Origin: Tribonema minus
Lineage: Eukaryota; Sar; Xanthophyceae; Tribonematales; Tribonemataceae
Direction: 5' to 3'
Assembly: GCA_017506865.1 (NCBI GenBank)
Contig: JAFCMP010000071.1
Location: 124,001 to 188,000 of the forward strand
DNA length: 64,000 nt
Shown: one piece after another, positions 22,199-35,200 of the stretch
Position numbering within the stretch: position 1 is the first letter of the stretch
How the letters are laid out: each line of letters opens with the position of its first letter
Made by a program: the position numbers and the translations under genes
Notes under the pieces: generated by a model
Databases searched by the model: none
The model's input: only the letters and a program-made list of their open reading frames with translations
Told to the model about the DNA's origin: nothing

Positions 22199-24223
22199 AT
22201 GACAGAGCCGTCTCTCACCCGCAGCAAATCACCATGCAAAGGAGGGAACGCGTTGGCATGGGCCGTTGGCGCTGCGCTCAATGAACTGCCGATCAGCCTT
22301 GTTTCTGAAGTAGTTCAGTGTTCGACTCCTCCAGAGGTAGCTGCCCTCGCCGCCACCTGCAAGGCACTGACCGGATGCGTTACTGAGCAGTATTGGGATG
22401 CGCACTTGCGCAGGAGCATCGACTACCCAGACCGTGTGGCCTGTTCCTCTACTGCCCTGTGCAAAGCAACAACGACGAGGACAGTGCAGTTGCGAAGGGG
22501 AGGAGCTGACGATGATGCCATGGCGTGCAACCTGATCAAGGCCGCGATTGGTTGCAGCAGCCAAGATCAGGTACGCCTCAATCTTTGGCGGCCTCTGCCA
22601 GTGCTGCGCTCTCCATGTGTACAAATGCGATGTAGTGCGACGTCATATCAGATAACTCCGCATTCTTTGCGCGGCGCTGTCGCCAGATGTGATTTCTCCT
22701 GCTGTAGTGAAAAGATGGATTTCAACGCTTTTGGTTTGCATCGTTTTTGTGTTGCGTCGACATCATGTCGATTAACCGTGCTTCCCTTTCCTGTTGACGT
22801 TGCGCTTCAACAGCAAGACGAGTGCCCCTCGAACACCCTGGCGCCCTCGCGCTGCTACCGCGAGATGCTTCGCACGCACCACGCCTCATCGACGGACCTG
22901 TCAAAGCTGCAGCAGCAGGCAGTGTTTGCGCCCCGCTACACTGTGTTGGATCAGCTGCCGACCAGTGCGTCGGTGCATTGCCAGACGCGCTGTGGCTGCG
23001 CTCTGGGCCTTCCGTGCTACTGGAGCAGCAGGTACGTGGCAGCCAGATCAGTAAACGTGACCCCTTGCTGCCTCCATATCAGTCAAAGTTGCAGCCGTAG
23101 TGGTAGCAGCAACCTTCCCTGAAGATCTTGTCAAATTCACAGCTGCGAGAGGGTCGCGTCTATCTATAGCAATGCTAAACTGAAGCCATGAGCATTGCGT
23201 TCTGCACAAAACGATGCAACGCACACGCGCAGCGTCCAGCTTGCTCTGATCACCCTCTCCATCGCCTTCTCTGTTTCTAATGTACTTGCAGCAGCTCTGA
23301 CAACGGCGAGGAGGCGCGCGACCACATTTCCTACACGCTCAAGGAGGGCCTGAGCGTTGTCACCAAGTTTGCGGTGACGCCGTACCAGGCTTTTTGGCAG
23401 CCGGAGAGCCCCGCGTATGCGCCCACGACTGCGTCCCTGGCGTTCTATCACCCCTCGCTGGGGGTCGAGCCGTACTACACGAGTGTGGCGTTTGCCATCA
23501 AGCCTGCCATGCAGCTCCAGGTGAGGGTGTGAGCGCGCCCTTTTTGAAACGGCATAGATGCATCGATGTTGAGAGCGGCAGCTCTGCAGAATACTCTTAC
23601 AGGAAAGTGTCCTCACTTGGTCGCCCTCTTCTGCATGAGCAATCGAGAGCGCTCATGCAAACGCCGCATGGCACCGCGTGTGAGACGCTGCCCTTCAAGG
23701 GTACGCCGCATGGCACCGCTCGCCTGCAGGCGGAGCTGCCCAATTCTCATCCTCATCACCACCGCCTTTGTCTCTGCCTCACGCACTGCAGACCTTTGAG
23801 CTGCCCAAGCCCGCCATATTCCTGGGTGGCGGTGAGGCACGCCTGGAGCTCGCCGGCAAGCAGCAGCGCCAGACCCTCGGCCCGGATGCCGGCGTCATGC
23901 ACGACCACTTCTACACGTGCCTGTCGTTTGTGGCCATCTATGGCGCTTCGCTCAGCTCGGACCTCTTCTTCGATGCCGCCGCGGCGCGCATCCTCCGCAC
24001 GGTCGTGGTGACGATCAGCGGCCAGCGCGCCGCGTTCTGCGCGCCGCTGTCGGAGGCGGCGGCCCTGGGGGGGCTGTTTGGCAGTTACACGGCGCGCGTC
24101 GGCGCGGCGCTGCGCTTCCTGGACGCGTCTTCCGGCGAGGAAATTGCTGCGGATGCAACGCCCGCTGAGCTGGGTGTTGGCGCTTCCTCGCGGCTTGCTA
24201 TTACTGCTGTTCTGGCCGCCTAA
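22199..24223 (+). CDS. F-box protein, plant At4g00755-like
   Basis: The exons are 22199-22570, 22814-23031, 23292-23520 and 23792-24223, all GT-AG, totalling 416 residues in frame. Residues about 29-75 (LNELPISLVSEVV ... YWDAHLRRS) form an F-box, which in known proteins binds SKP1 and recruits targets to an SCF ubiquitin ligase. The C-terminal half matches the conserved region of plant F-box protein At4g00755: SSSDNGEEARDHISYTL, VTKFAVTPYQAFWQPESPAY, FELPKPAIFLGGGEARLEL, GKQQRQ and FYTCLSFVAIYG correspond in order to the plant blocks. The target is unknown. Intron 1 (22571-22813) is 243 bp, has no in-frame stop and could be retained; I call it an intron because its ends fit splice consensus and its sequence lacks family similarity. 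Confidence 0.8.
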
Positions 24224-24308
24224 AGGGGGGGGGGGGGGCAGGTTGCGATTGAAGGGGTGTTGAGCGCCGCTGCACGGTTGCTGCTGCAGCGCGGCGTACA
24301 CCTATCAC

Positions 24309-24314
24309 AATAAA
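24309..24314 (+). terminator. AATAAA polyadenylation signal of the F-box gene
   Basis: A canonical AATAAA lies 86 bp past the stop codon of the F-box gene, after a 14-G run at 24225-24238. Confidence 0.55.
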
Positions 24315-26055
24315 AAAGTGGGGGGTTGACTAGCCGCTCTCCTCGCGCCGACAGTATCTATGCTGCGGGATACCATGTATCTTGCGCGCAGATAGTTTTG
24401 GTCGGGGTGATCCGGCAGGAATTGATATTTGCCCGAAAAGATGCGGACTGTGAGGAACACAGAACCAGCATCTCTGGTGTTTGAGTCTGAGAGGGCTGTA
24501 ACGGCAGGAATATTGAATGTTGCGCCATGTGTGTGTTATACAGAGGAGGGGGGGTATGAGGGGATATATTGCAGCAGGAGGACAACACTGGCATAGTCAA
24601 GAGCTGAAATGGGCTGTGAAGGCGCGTTATTCGCCCACGGATCCAGATGCTTATGGTCCTTCTCAGGCCATATGCGCTTGATCACTGGTGCATACTAATG
24701 CTCCTCAACACCCTAGCTGCCTTTTGTACATGGCCACTGCCAGTGTTGCAGCACTTGGTTAGTGTAGCAGTACTTTGCGTTAAGGTGAAGAGGGGGGAAG
24801 GGGGGGGGGGGGGGCACTGCGACTGAAGCGGATCCCTTGTGACCATGCGCTCAGGTGTGCCACTGCAGTTGTGCACCTGTGTGCCATTGGTCATCATGGC
24901 TGTCTTGCTGATGCTTGGTATGGGCAACTGTGCTTGCTGCCTTCACAAGTTGAATGCCATCATATCGGATTATAATGAGTATATGCTGCAGCATCATTGT
25001 GCTGGTTCTGCCTACGCACTTGCTGCCTTGCTTGACAACAAAACAGCCTGGCGCATGTCTCCCATGAGGTTGTGCATGCAATGGCTTGGCGGCGATGGCA
25101 TATTGGCTGGTTTTGTGCATGTACTGTATTGCGCGTCGAAGGTAAAGTGAACATGTTTGACATATCTCCCGTGCGCCCCTGCATGCAACATGGCTTCGGC
25201 AGCAAGGACCCTGTCACTCGCAATCATGCATGCAGGAGCACCACTATATAAGTTGAGTCCCGCTTGTGTGTTTGAGGAATGTCCTGTGTTTGAAAAGGTG
25301 CGCGAGCTAGAGGCAGGGAGTGCTTGCGCTTGATCAGGGACTGCCTTGAGGAGGTTCGACATGCCTCAACAGAACCTGTTTTAAACAGCAGTACTTCGGA
25401 AGAACAACTAATGTCACTTTGGTGTGGGCTGTGTACACCACACACTGTGAGGCCATGGAGCTTGCTGCGCAAGTCACAATAAGTGATGGCAGTGCAGGTT
25501 AAGTTGCATCAGTGAATCTCTGTATGATGGACGCTTTTGTGTGTGCACAAGGATCTGTAGCGCCAACAGAAGCATGAGCGCAACGCTGACTGAACACACA
25601 CAGGTGCCCATTGCCAACTTGAATCACTGACCGGCAGTGCCTGAACACAAACGCTTCAGCCCTGATCCTGTCTGCTGCAACCTAGGTGTTCGTGTCCTCA
25701 ATTTGCTGCATGCTGAAATGCAACTCAACACCTGTGTCCACCACATACGGTGCCCTGTATGTTGATGCTGCGAGCATGCCCATGCATTCAACTGCCTTTG
25801 GCGTGCCAACCACAATTGTCCAAAGCACAACAGCATTGCGTGTTGAGTTGCTACCTGAAGAGTCCACAACTCAGGTTTACATGATACCTGTCGGTCATTG
25901 GGACACAAGCGGCATGCATGTCGTCGTAGCACTTCTTGTAGTTTCAAAGAGGCAGAGCCGCTAGTGCTGCGGCTATGCCCCTTGCATCCCGGCCAGATCG
26001 AACAGATTGTTGTGTTTGGTTGCCAATTTGTGCCATCGTCATGGCTTGAGCCAGC
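24315..26055. other. Convergent spacer between F-box gene and gene A
   Basis: The two flanking genes end towards each other here. The spacer contains a 15-G tract at about 24800-24814. Several short open frames are present on both strands, but none shows a recognisable domain or a convincing splice pair supported by similarity. Confidence 0.5.
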
Positions 26056-26208
26056 CTATGACGCTGACACAGTGCATTGGCCGGTGTTGTAGCCGCAATC
26101 GCCACGCGTGCCGGCGTTGCCGTTGCCGTCGCTGCTTGTGTAGGGGTCAATGCAGGAGCAGAGCCCAGTGGTGCGATCGCAAGTGCCGCGGTTGGCACAC
26201 GCTTGCTC
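26056..26208 (-). CDS. Gene A exon 17: last EGF loop and stop
   Basis: The exon encodes CANRGTCDRTTGLCSC, SSDGNGNAGTRGDCGY and the C-terminus CTVSAS, then TAG. In exons 9-10 the DCGY motif is followed by more sequence, so an unrecognised further exon is possible, but no good donor is present. Confidence 0.7.
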   Translation of the reverse strand, partial: EQACANRGTCDRTTGLCSCIDPYTSSDGNGNAGTRGDCGYNTGQCTVSAS

Positions 26209-29200
26209 CTGACGCAAACAGCAAAGTGCAAAGCATGACATGAGTGGTTCCATGTTGCCATGCAGGGAAGTAGTCAGCTGGGTTAAGTCCAGTGCTACAT
26301 GCCAGCAGAGTCAGGCTTTACATACTGCAATGGAATATCCAGATATTCTCATGTGAATGCTCACGACCATGCGCATGCATGTGCTGGCTGGCAGAGCTGA
26401 TTTTAAAGCGAGCATGTTTAATTGTGACGATTGCAATGGGCAATCATCGAGAACTTGTGAGCTGCTACTACTGCGTGCAGCTTACAGCTGGATTTTGTAC
26501 ATCAGTTCTGACAAAACCAAAACATTCAACACTGGCATCCTGATGATTGAATCACATGTGTTTTGCGTCTCTATACTAAGCCTTCAACCATGCAACGTCT
26601 GTTGTTAGGTATGCGTTTGGATAGCCTGAGGCTGTCGTTGGCTACTGCAGCAACTCATCTGCCGTTGACATATGGTGGGAAAAGGGGCACTTGTCACACT
26701 GGCCTCATCCATGCTCGGGTGGTAGGTGCCATCAACCACTGGAACGCAAGATGCTAGTTTGCAACAATGAGACGCTGTACTGCACGCTACAGTACACTAG
26801 TCTGGAAAGAATGAGGCGCTGGCAAGAGGAGTGCGTCCTTTGACATTGCGGCCGTGCATAGCAAGCATTGCTACAGGCCAGCCAAAAAGCAAAGACGGCA
26901 ACATACAGATTTGTGCACCACATGTGCACTTGATAGTACTTCTTCCGCAGTAGGCTTCAATTTGACAGCTGCCACCACAGAACAGAACCAACTGACTTCA
27001 TGTTGTTCATCTTCATGCGTCAACCCAGACTAAGGAAGTGCTGGTGTGTATAAACGTCTACTGCTGCTGTTGGATGGATGTGCAATTAGACTGACGTGGT
27101 TGCCATTGTCATGAGTGGATACCGTTTCACCTTCTTGGTGCCCTTGGTGGTTGTACCCGGAGTCCCAGATGACAGCACCAGTGGGGGCACGTCGCCGAGC
27201 TCCCCCACAAATGTCACCTGCGCAGCAAAACACGCAGGTAACTCAACAGTGTGATGATACCGCCTGCGTATATACAACAACTCCACGATGCAAGCCACCT
27301 GCTCAGCACCTGACGGCCTTGAAGTTGGCTGTCTTCTCACAAATGTGAGACACATGCGTGGATGACGTGACAAAGCAGGTATGTATGCTGTGTGATGCGA
27401 CACTGATCAGCAAATGCGCTGGTTGCCCGGCCATGTGCAACATTGAGTTGACAACAGGACGCCTGCTGTGGGCCGTATCAATACTGGTGATCCAATCTTA
27501 ATACGGTTGAAGAGCACAACACGTGCATCTCAGAAACCTGATAGAGGGCGAAGTCCGCGATTTCAGCTTCAAGTATGCCATTGAATTGTATGCAGTGGCA
27601 GTACAACTCTCGTGCTTGTATGCTGTTGATCCATGCTAAGGTTGCGTGTTCGATCGATACTGGCACGTGTAGGCTGATTCTCGCAGTCAGAGTGGCCGTT
27701 GCTGTGCTCACAACCTGAAACCCTTTCAAACGCGTCTGACATCTCAACATTGCTGCCAATTAGTACAACACATGGAGCCACGAGAGTATCGAAAACACAT
27801 CCATCTATCCGTCGTGACTGTAGACAAGTCCTGCTCTGTCTTCCTGCCAGCGTCCTAGCTGCTTCTATGATGCACAGAGTGTGATGCAAAACATGAAGAA
27901 TGATGCACGAGTGCCGTCACGCTGGATGCAGGCACCCCGCGCATGTCGGCACAACCTGCGCAGCTGCACAATGCGCATATCACATAGGCCAGAGAATACG
28001 CGTCGGACTGGGATGCAAAAAGCTTTCATGCAAGGTTGCTTAGGGTGTGCAACTAGATAATATGCGCTGTGGTACCTGCGCATGCAACTGGTCGTGTGGT
28101 GGCATCAGGCAGTGAGCGGACAGCTGTACGGACATTCCCAACTGACAGGGCATGGAGTGAGGAGCTCCAACGGCCCCGCTTGCGCACTTGATGCTTGCGC
28201 ACTTGATGTGCGCAAGTACTACTGCCGCATGTCACAGATGACGCAGGGTTTAAATTCTGTCTGGTCTTGGTCAGTCCCTTCTCAGGCGGCAGAAAGCTCC
28301 AGAGCTGCGACGAGTACGGAGTGGAGTATCCTCAGCTTTTGCCCACATACGTACCGTTGCTTTGCCTTTTTACGCTTCACGAGGTCTGCCCCAACACCCC
28401 CTCAATGAGTGTTTGCGCATGATGAATGGTACTGCGCAAAATGTTCAGTGGATCGTGCATGGGTGAAACCTGTCCGATCTTGCTCATTGAAGTACCTGAT
28501 AACCCGCACTTGAGCCGGTAACCGTGACATCGCTGATGGTGGAGAGGTCCTCCAGAGCGGCCTCCACTTGTGCTGCTGTTGCTGTCTTGGCAATCGAACC
28601 AGTTATCTCGCCCCTGCAGCAGCGCCACAAGCACGTAAAAGCTACTGAGGGATGATGTGGTTTGCACATGCTCTGCAGCTGCCAGCTACGCTGCTCTTGC
28701 TGCTTGATACAGTGGCACAAGTCCTGCAAGTGACAGTGTCCCCAGTTTGAACAATGGCACTCCATGGCCGCCAACTTAACAAGTGCTCACGCTTACCTGT
28801 TCAGAAGAACGATAGTCGAAAAGGGATGAAGTCAGTGCATGCAAATTTGTAATAAATGTGCATGCAAATTTGTAATAAATTTGCATGCACTGACTTCATC
28901 CCTTTTCGCGCATAAGCCATTCCGATCATATTTGAGTATCCCCGGACGTGCTGATTCCGAAAAGACTGCAGGCGCATGATACAAATGCAGCTGGGCACAT
29001 CACAGACAGCTATGGCGAGCCCAGAGAGGGTAGAGGTTGGTTATAAGCGTGGTAGCCTGACTTGCGCGGAACTTCATTACATGTTGAGGTATGCATTGCG
29101 TGAAGCAGTGAGGATAGCTATTGCAGTTTTGTCGTTGAACATGCCGGCAAGATGGTGTGTACCATGGCGCTCAAAGAAAATTGACCACAACACAGCCAAG

Positions 29201-32200
29201 CAGAAAATGATTTACCTAACTGTACAGTAGGACCACAGGGATGTGCAGGGGTTGACTGCATGCTTTCAATGCTACAACTCATGAGCACTAACACATGATC
29301 GCGTCGATAAAAACTATGTACCGTCCAAAAAGGGCAATTGCATGCGCTTCTCGTTGCCTGGTATTATGCAGTTGTGATAGCGACGATGCCCTTGAAATTA
29401 TGTAGAATGAATATAAAGTATAGAAAGGGCCTGCCTGAACTGTGACATGCGCTCGAGACAAGTGACAAAATGTACAAGAGCCGCATGCAGCTCTGCCTTC
29501 TGGATATACACATTCATGCGTGATTTGAAGAGCAGAAAATGCACAATGAACGGAACGCTTGCTTCTTCATAATCAACTCAATCGCGGGTCAAATGATCAC
29601 TCGACAACGTTCAGCGATTGTTGACCCGACCAGCAGCTCAGTCTACTATGACGGCACATTGCCCGATGTGTACATGCTGTCTAACATGACAGCCGCTTTC
29701 TACGTGCGTCAATCAAGATGCCCTGCATTCTTGTGGCGCACCTGAATGAAAGTGTATAGGTGGTAGACGCTGACACTGTGTCAAATGTCTGCACCTCCCA
29801 TACCCCCGCAGTAGTGAAGGGGTCTTCGCCCGTGGGACATGTACGCTCAGAACAGTCGTACCCTGTCCAACCAGACAGGCGAGGGTTGTTCTGCCACGTG
29901 CCGTAAGCATTGCCAATGGGACCCCAGGCTGGCTGCCCCCACACCTCCGCATCGCAGATGCAGCCCTGAGCAATGAGGTCGAAGAAAGGCAAAGTAAGGC
30001 ATGCATTATGCTTTGAAGAATAAGCAACAGCGAGATGCGCAAGTTTGTATGATTGGGTGTGGCAAATGCGGCTGAATGCAGGAGCCACAGGTTGCATGTA
30101 CTTCTATCTCAAATCTAGAATAGGGAGTACGCAAAACTGGCACAGCCGGTGCGATGGCGCGCAGTTCAGCATGGTCGATGCCCATGTACACTGCCCTAAT
30201 GCTTGACAATACGTGCATTATTTACCACATGTTATCGTGTGACAGACATGTACAGATGATGAATGCTGCGCTATTAAAGCTCTTTCAAGCCGGAGCAGTT
30301 CAAGTACTACCACGCCAATGTGTGTGTATGCATAACCATAAATAACTGCATGACTTCGCAAAGCAAAGAGCTACGATCCAACCAGAAAGACACTCACTGC
30401 AGCAGTGTAGGACAGCTTGAACTAAGAAATAGAGCAGCAGTCAGGAAGGAAAGCAGTGAAGGCTGTTGTGCTACCCAAGCTCGGTGGGAGAGGCGCAGCA
30501 CACCATGCCCCGCAACTGACATTCGACCATCAACAGCTGCCATAGTGACTGCTCTCGCAATACTCTGAAGCCACTTAGCATAAAAAACATGCCCCCCCCC
30601 CCAGTGCGTTCCATCATTCAGGTTGCCGAGGACTACTGTCAGCGCGTATGATGCAGTTTCAGGTTGCATCTGCGGCTTACATGGACCATGTCGAAGTCCC
30701 AAAATGCTGGGTCGGCGATGCCCCTGATGGCATTGACCACATAAGGCCTCATGAGATTTGCCGTGGTGGGGTAAACGCCAGCCTCATTCATGCTGCGGCA
30801 CACGCCGTTGCCGCTGCATGGCCCTCGCACGGAGTCAGCTCCGCCCGGGCAGGACATGCGCTCGCAGGCTGCGCCCTCAAAGCCCGCACTGCAGGTGCAC
30901 TGGCCAGTGACTGTGTTGCAGCTGGTGGCAGAGCGGTCAGCACATGCAAACAGAATGAGCCTCAATCGCCAGAATCCCTCCATGAGCATACTTCAATATT
31001 GTACAACAATCCAGGCCTGGACTCAGTGTTTGCTCTCCAGCACGAGCCAAGAACCTTGACAAACCAAATGTTGATGCTGATGATAAGGCAGACCTAACGC
31101 CAGCTGCCTGAACATTGTGCGAGCACTGTTGCAGTATTACTATGGCCTGTAGTCAGACCAGCGCACCAGCCATCCGGACTGCATTGGACCATGCACTATG
31201 ATGTCATGCAGTGAAACTAAATGACAAACAGCAACGATCAAGGCCAACTTCTACTGCGGACAGACCAGTTGATTTCGATGGCCTTCAGCAGTGCGGCTGC
31301 ATGGCACTTAGAGCACGGCGTGTTCAGTCAGCCGGCGCCAGCTGCTTGCACCACACTGCCCAGCAACGATTCCACCGAGGCTAACTGGCAGCGCTTGCGT
31401 AATACGGGCCCTTGCGCAAATCTGGAAATCGCACAATGATAAGCATGTCATCAGGTTGAGTACTCACATGCCCATGTTGGAGCACTCGGCGCCCGGCGCG
31501 TGAGCTGCATTGTCCGCATATGCCTCATCAAACCAGGCCTTGCCAGTGGGACACTTCCGCAAACTGCACCGCAAAGCAAAGCATACCATTAATGAGGTGA
31601 GACCAAGTGCAAGGCCTGACAAACCATTCTATATGCACGTTGATAGAGCAATCTACCATGGCACTTGCGGGCTCGACAAATATGGGTCCCCGCAGCACGA
31701 AGGTTGTTGGCACGCTCACCGTGACAAATAGATGCGCCAGCATTGTGGAGTGAAAACGTTCACATTATACAACGATGCATACTACAAGATGCCCTGATGG
31801 TTGCTGACAAACGCACAGTGCCAAATCGGTGTGCCAGCAGACACGTTGTGTAGACAAACCACAGCCTGAACGGGAGGGGAAGCTGCATTACAAGATCTCC
31901 CTGAAGGGTATGGAGCATGGCTGATTGTGCTGCCAACCAATTTTGTAATGCTTGTATGCAGATGATATGGCCACACCGGTCTGCCACCCGGAGTAATGTA
32001 TGTTGAAATCGTCGCCTACTGCCCTCACCTGATGAGCCATCCTGTATTTGCAATTGTATCACTGCCCACCAGCAGGTTGATAAAGTAGATGCGTCACTGC
32101 TTTAAAACTGCGGTATTGCCTCTGCGGCTTCACAAGGACATAGCCTCAGCAAACAGCACCCACGCATATGCTCGCAGCAGGTGTACAGAGTTTGTTGGTG

Positions 32201-35200
32201 CTCGCACAAACATAAATGCTTTGTGAAGTAGGTAGTGGGCTCTGCGAAGATGCCACAAGTAGGAGGCGATCCAAAACCTTGCCATGTAGTTGCAACCAAC
32301 AGGTACATCCTGCCAAATGCTCAATGGTTTATAAACTGCTGAGCCTCTGATGTTCTCTAAATGCTGACCTCCTCTGCAAAAGCTTGTCGCCGCGAGATCA
32401 TGATATACCGAGGACTGGACAAGGCCTTTCATACTACTATCACAAGCGCCACTAGTTGCAATTGACACAATCACTGCCGCTTGCACTTGTACCAGAAGCA
32501 CAGAAGCCATGCATGCGTACTTTGAGCATGACTGCAAGCGTGTAGGTGCATTCACCTGCAGTTGCTGCCGTAGTATCCGTTGTAGCATGAGCAAGTCGAC
32601 GAGGCAGACGACTGACACACTCCATTGTTTGTGCAATCGGTGAGTGTCTGTCAACAAGAACAGGAACACAATAAAAGGCAAGCTCGTGTGAGTCATGGCG
32701 CATGGGGCAATGCGAGATCGTGTAGCATAATGTGCACAAAGCGCACACTATTTAAACCTTGACATTGAGCCCGGAGTAGTGCGGATGCACTTCGTGTCAA
32801 GGCTGGTTGGTGGCTTTGCACATGGTGACAGCTGTGCGGCAACCACTAGACTTGTATAACACTATGAGGTCATTTGAATTTCAAGTTGGGTGCCAATCAA
32901 TCCGTTGAAAACCACCTGTACTACAATTCAGAAGTGACACATACTGCAGAAGTATCACCTTCTAGCCACGCCTGGCAATTCATGTACAGTCCTGCTGCAT
33001 ACGGTGCAGTGTGTACCAGCTCTCATTCACCATGGCATCCAGATACTGCTAAGCACGAGGTTGAAGTGCATCATCTCATCAGCTCCGTCGCAGCAGCATC
33101 ATGAGTGTGCGCGATTGAAACACACAGACCAAAATCACGTGCTATGGCCGGAAAACACTGCAGAATGCTCAAGACTGCATCCATTGCACCAAATGGTGCC
33201 CTGAGCACGTACATGATCAGGGGGCCAGGTAATTACAGCTACCTGTTATTCTGCTCTGAGCGCTGCACCGCAGCTACATGATACCCGCCATTCGCACCTC
33301 CAGAGGCTGGATGAACAGCCCTTGCACAACACTGCGTAGAAGGAGCGGCCGCCGGTCACATCTCTGCATTCAGCGCAGGACTGCTCGCACTGGTGTGCAT
33401 CAGCTCAGCATGCGCTTTTTGCAGAGATAGCACGTACACATGTGGCACGCGTACAGGTACGAGTTTTTGACGCGCGTTTTGACTTGTACCCGTGGGCACG
33501 GAATAACTCGTACGCATGACCTGTCGTGTGAGGCAACCAGTAAAACCTGCACTGGTCCACAGCTGATAACGCGCAGTATGAGTTGTTCTCATATTACTGC
33601 TTTCGATGCTCTGCGCGAGCTCCGCGAGTCTATATTATTTGAAGTTGGGTTGGGGGCCGAAGTTTTTTCTGCGTGCTTGCGAGCGTTGCCACTGCGATTG
33701 CAAGCACCGACGATAAAACAGGTCATCTAGCAGCTTCAAATAGCTGAGGCCGTAGCAACACGGACGTAGTGGCGTTTGCCTTTCACAGCAAGCATATACT
33801 TCAAGTATAGCGAGCATTTGTTTTTCATCGACTCAAGCTAACGCCATGCTGCGCTGGCCCACAGCTACTGCCAAAGAGGTGTGCATGCTAGGAAGCTGCA
33901 CGTACATTGTGCATGCCAACTACCAAGTGCTTCTGAATCTGAAGTGCTTCTACCTAAACCTGAATCAGTTACGGGAGGCACTGCCGCCAGCAGCGATGAT
34001 TGTACTGAGCTTGGTGGTACTACCGCCACCAGCGGCAAATAAACGCCGTCGGGCGACACTGCCGCCGGATTCACCAGTAGCGACAGCGCCAATGCCAAAA
34101 CGACGTTCGCGGCGGAAAACGCCTTTAGTGACGGCTGCCACTGCCGCACCAGCGGCGGGGCCCGCACCGGCCAACCCGGTGGTTGCACAGCCACGGACGA
34201 CTGTCACAGCCGCTGCTGCATGCGGTCGCAAGGTTACCTCCGACTTAACGGCGGCGGCAACGCCACGTGCGGCAGACATGGTGCCAAAACCGCCGGCAGG
34301 CGCTGCCGCATCAGATGGCCAACGCGGGGCAGCTGCATCCCGGCGGGGTCGGCGTCGCGGCGCCAGCGCCGGGCCGCCCCTGGGACGCCTCGGAAGCATT
34401 GGCAGCATCAACCGCCCAGAGTCGCCGTCTGGCAAACTGAGTGCGCTGGCAAAGGCGGTCACCACGACCGTGCCCGTACCGATGGAAGTTGGCGAACCTA
34501 CCAGTGGGCCAGCGGGTCACCAGAGACGGATCACGTCGCGGCCTTCGCAGCCAGCTAGCAGCGGCGCCTCTCCCCAGTGGCATCCCGGTCCTCAGCCGAT
34601 GGAGGTCACCGCAGCGGAAACCCCATGTACTGCAGACATGGTGACAACAGCACCAGCGGCCGCAGCGGCTGCTGCACCGGGCGGCGAACGTGGGGCGGCT
34701 GCACCCCGGCGGGGTCGGCGCCGCGCCAGCGCCCAAAGCACTGGCAGCGTCACCCGTCCAGAGCCACAGTCTGGCGGTGCGCTGGCAAAGCCGGTCACCG
34801 TGACCATGCCTGTACCGATGGAAGTTGGCGAACCTGGGCCGGCGGGTCACCAGAGACGAATCACGTCCCGGTCTTTGCAGCCAGCTGGCAGCGGCGCCTC
34901 TCTGTCAGGCGGCAGCGTCACCTCTGACGGTAACAGTCGCAACGGGCACCCAATATCCGGCATCACCGCTATGACAGTTTTGGCGCCCGCCAAGACACCC
35001 GCTGCCAACCGGAAGGTCAATATCCCGGGGCTGGACTGCCGCATGTGCGACAAGTTCATAGTGCGAGCAAATCCTCGGGCCCCGGGAAAGAATTGCCCAG
35101 CGGCACACGCATGTGCACACCAGCGCACGCGCCACACAGGGAAAGGGAAGCAATTTGCAGAACTGCATGTTCAGCTTTTCCTAGACCACCGACCAATATG

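Noticed and set aside
25686-25964. Possible exon with plausible splice sites on either strand
   Set aside because: Both strands give an open stretch with acceptor-like and donor-like ends, but neither joins a neighbouring gene in phase or shows family similarity.
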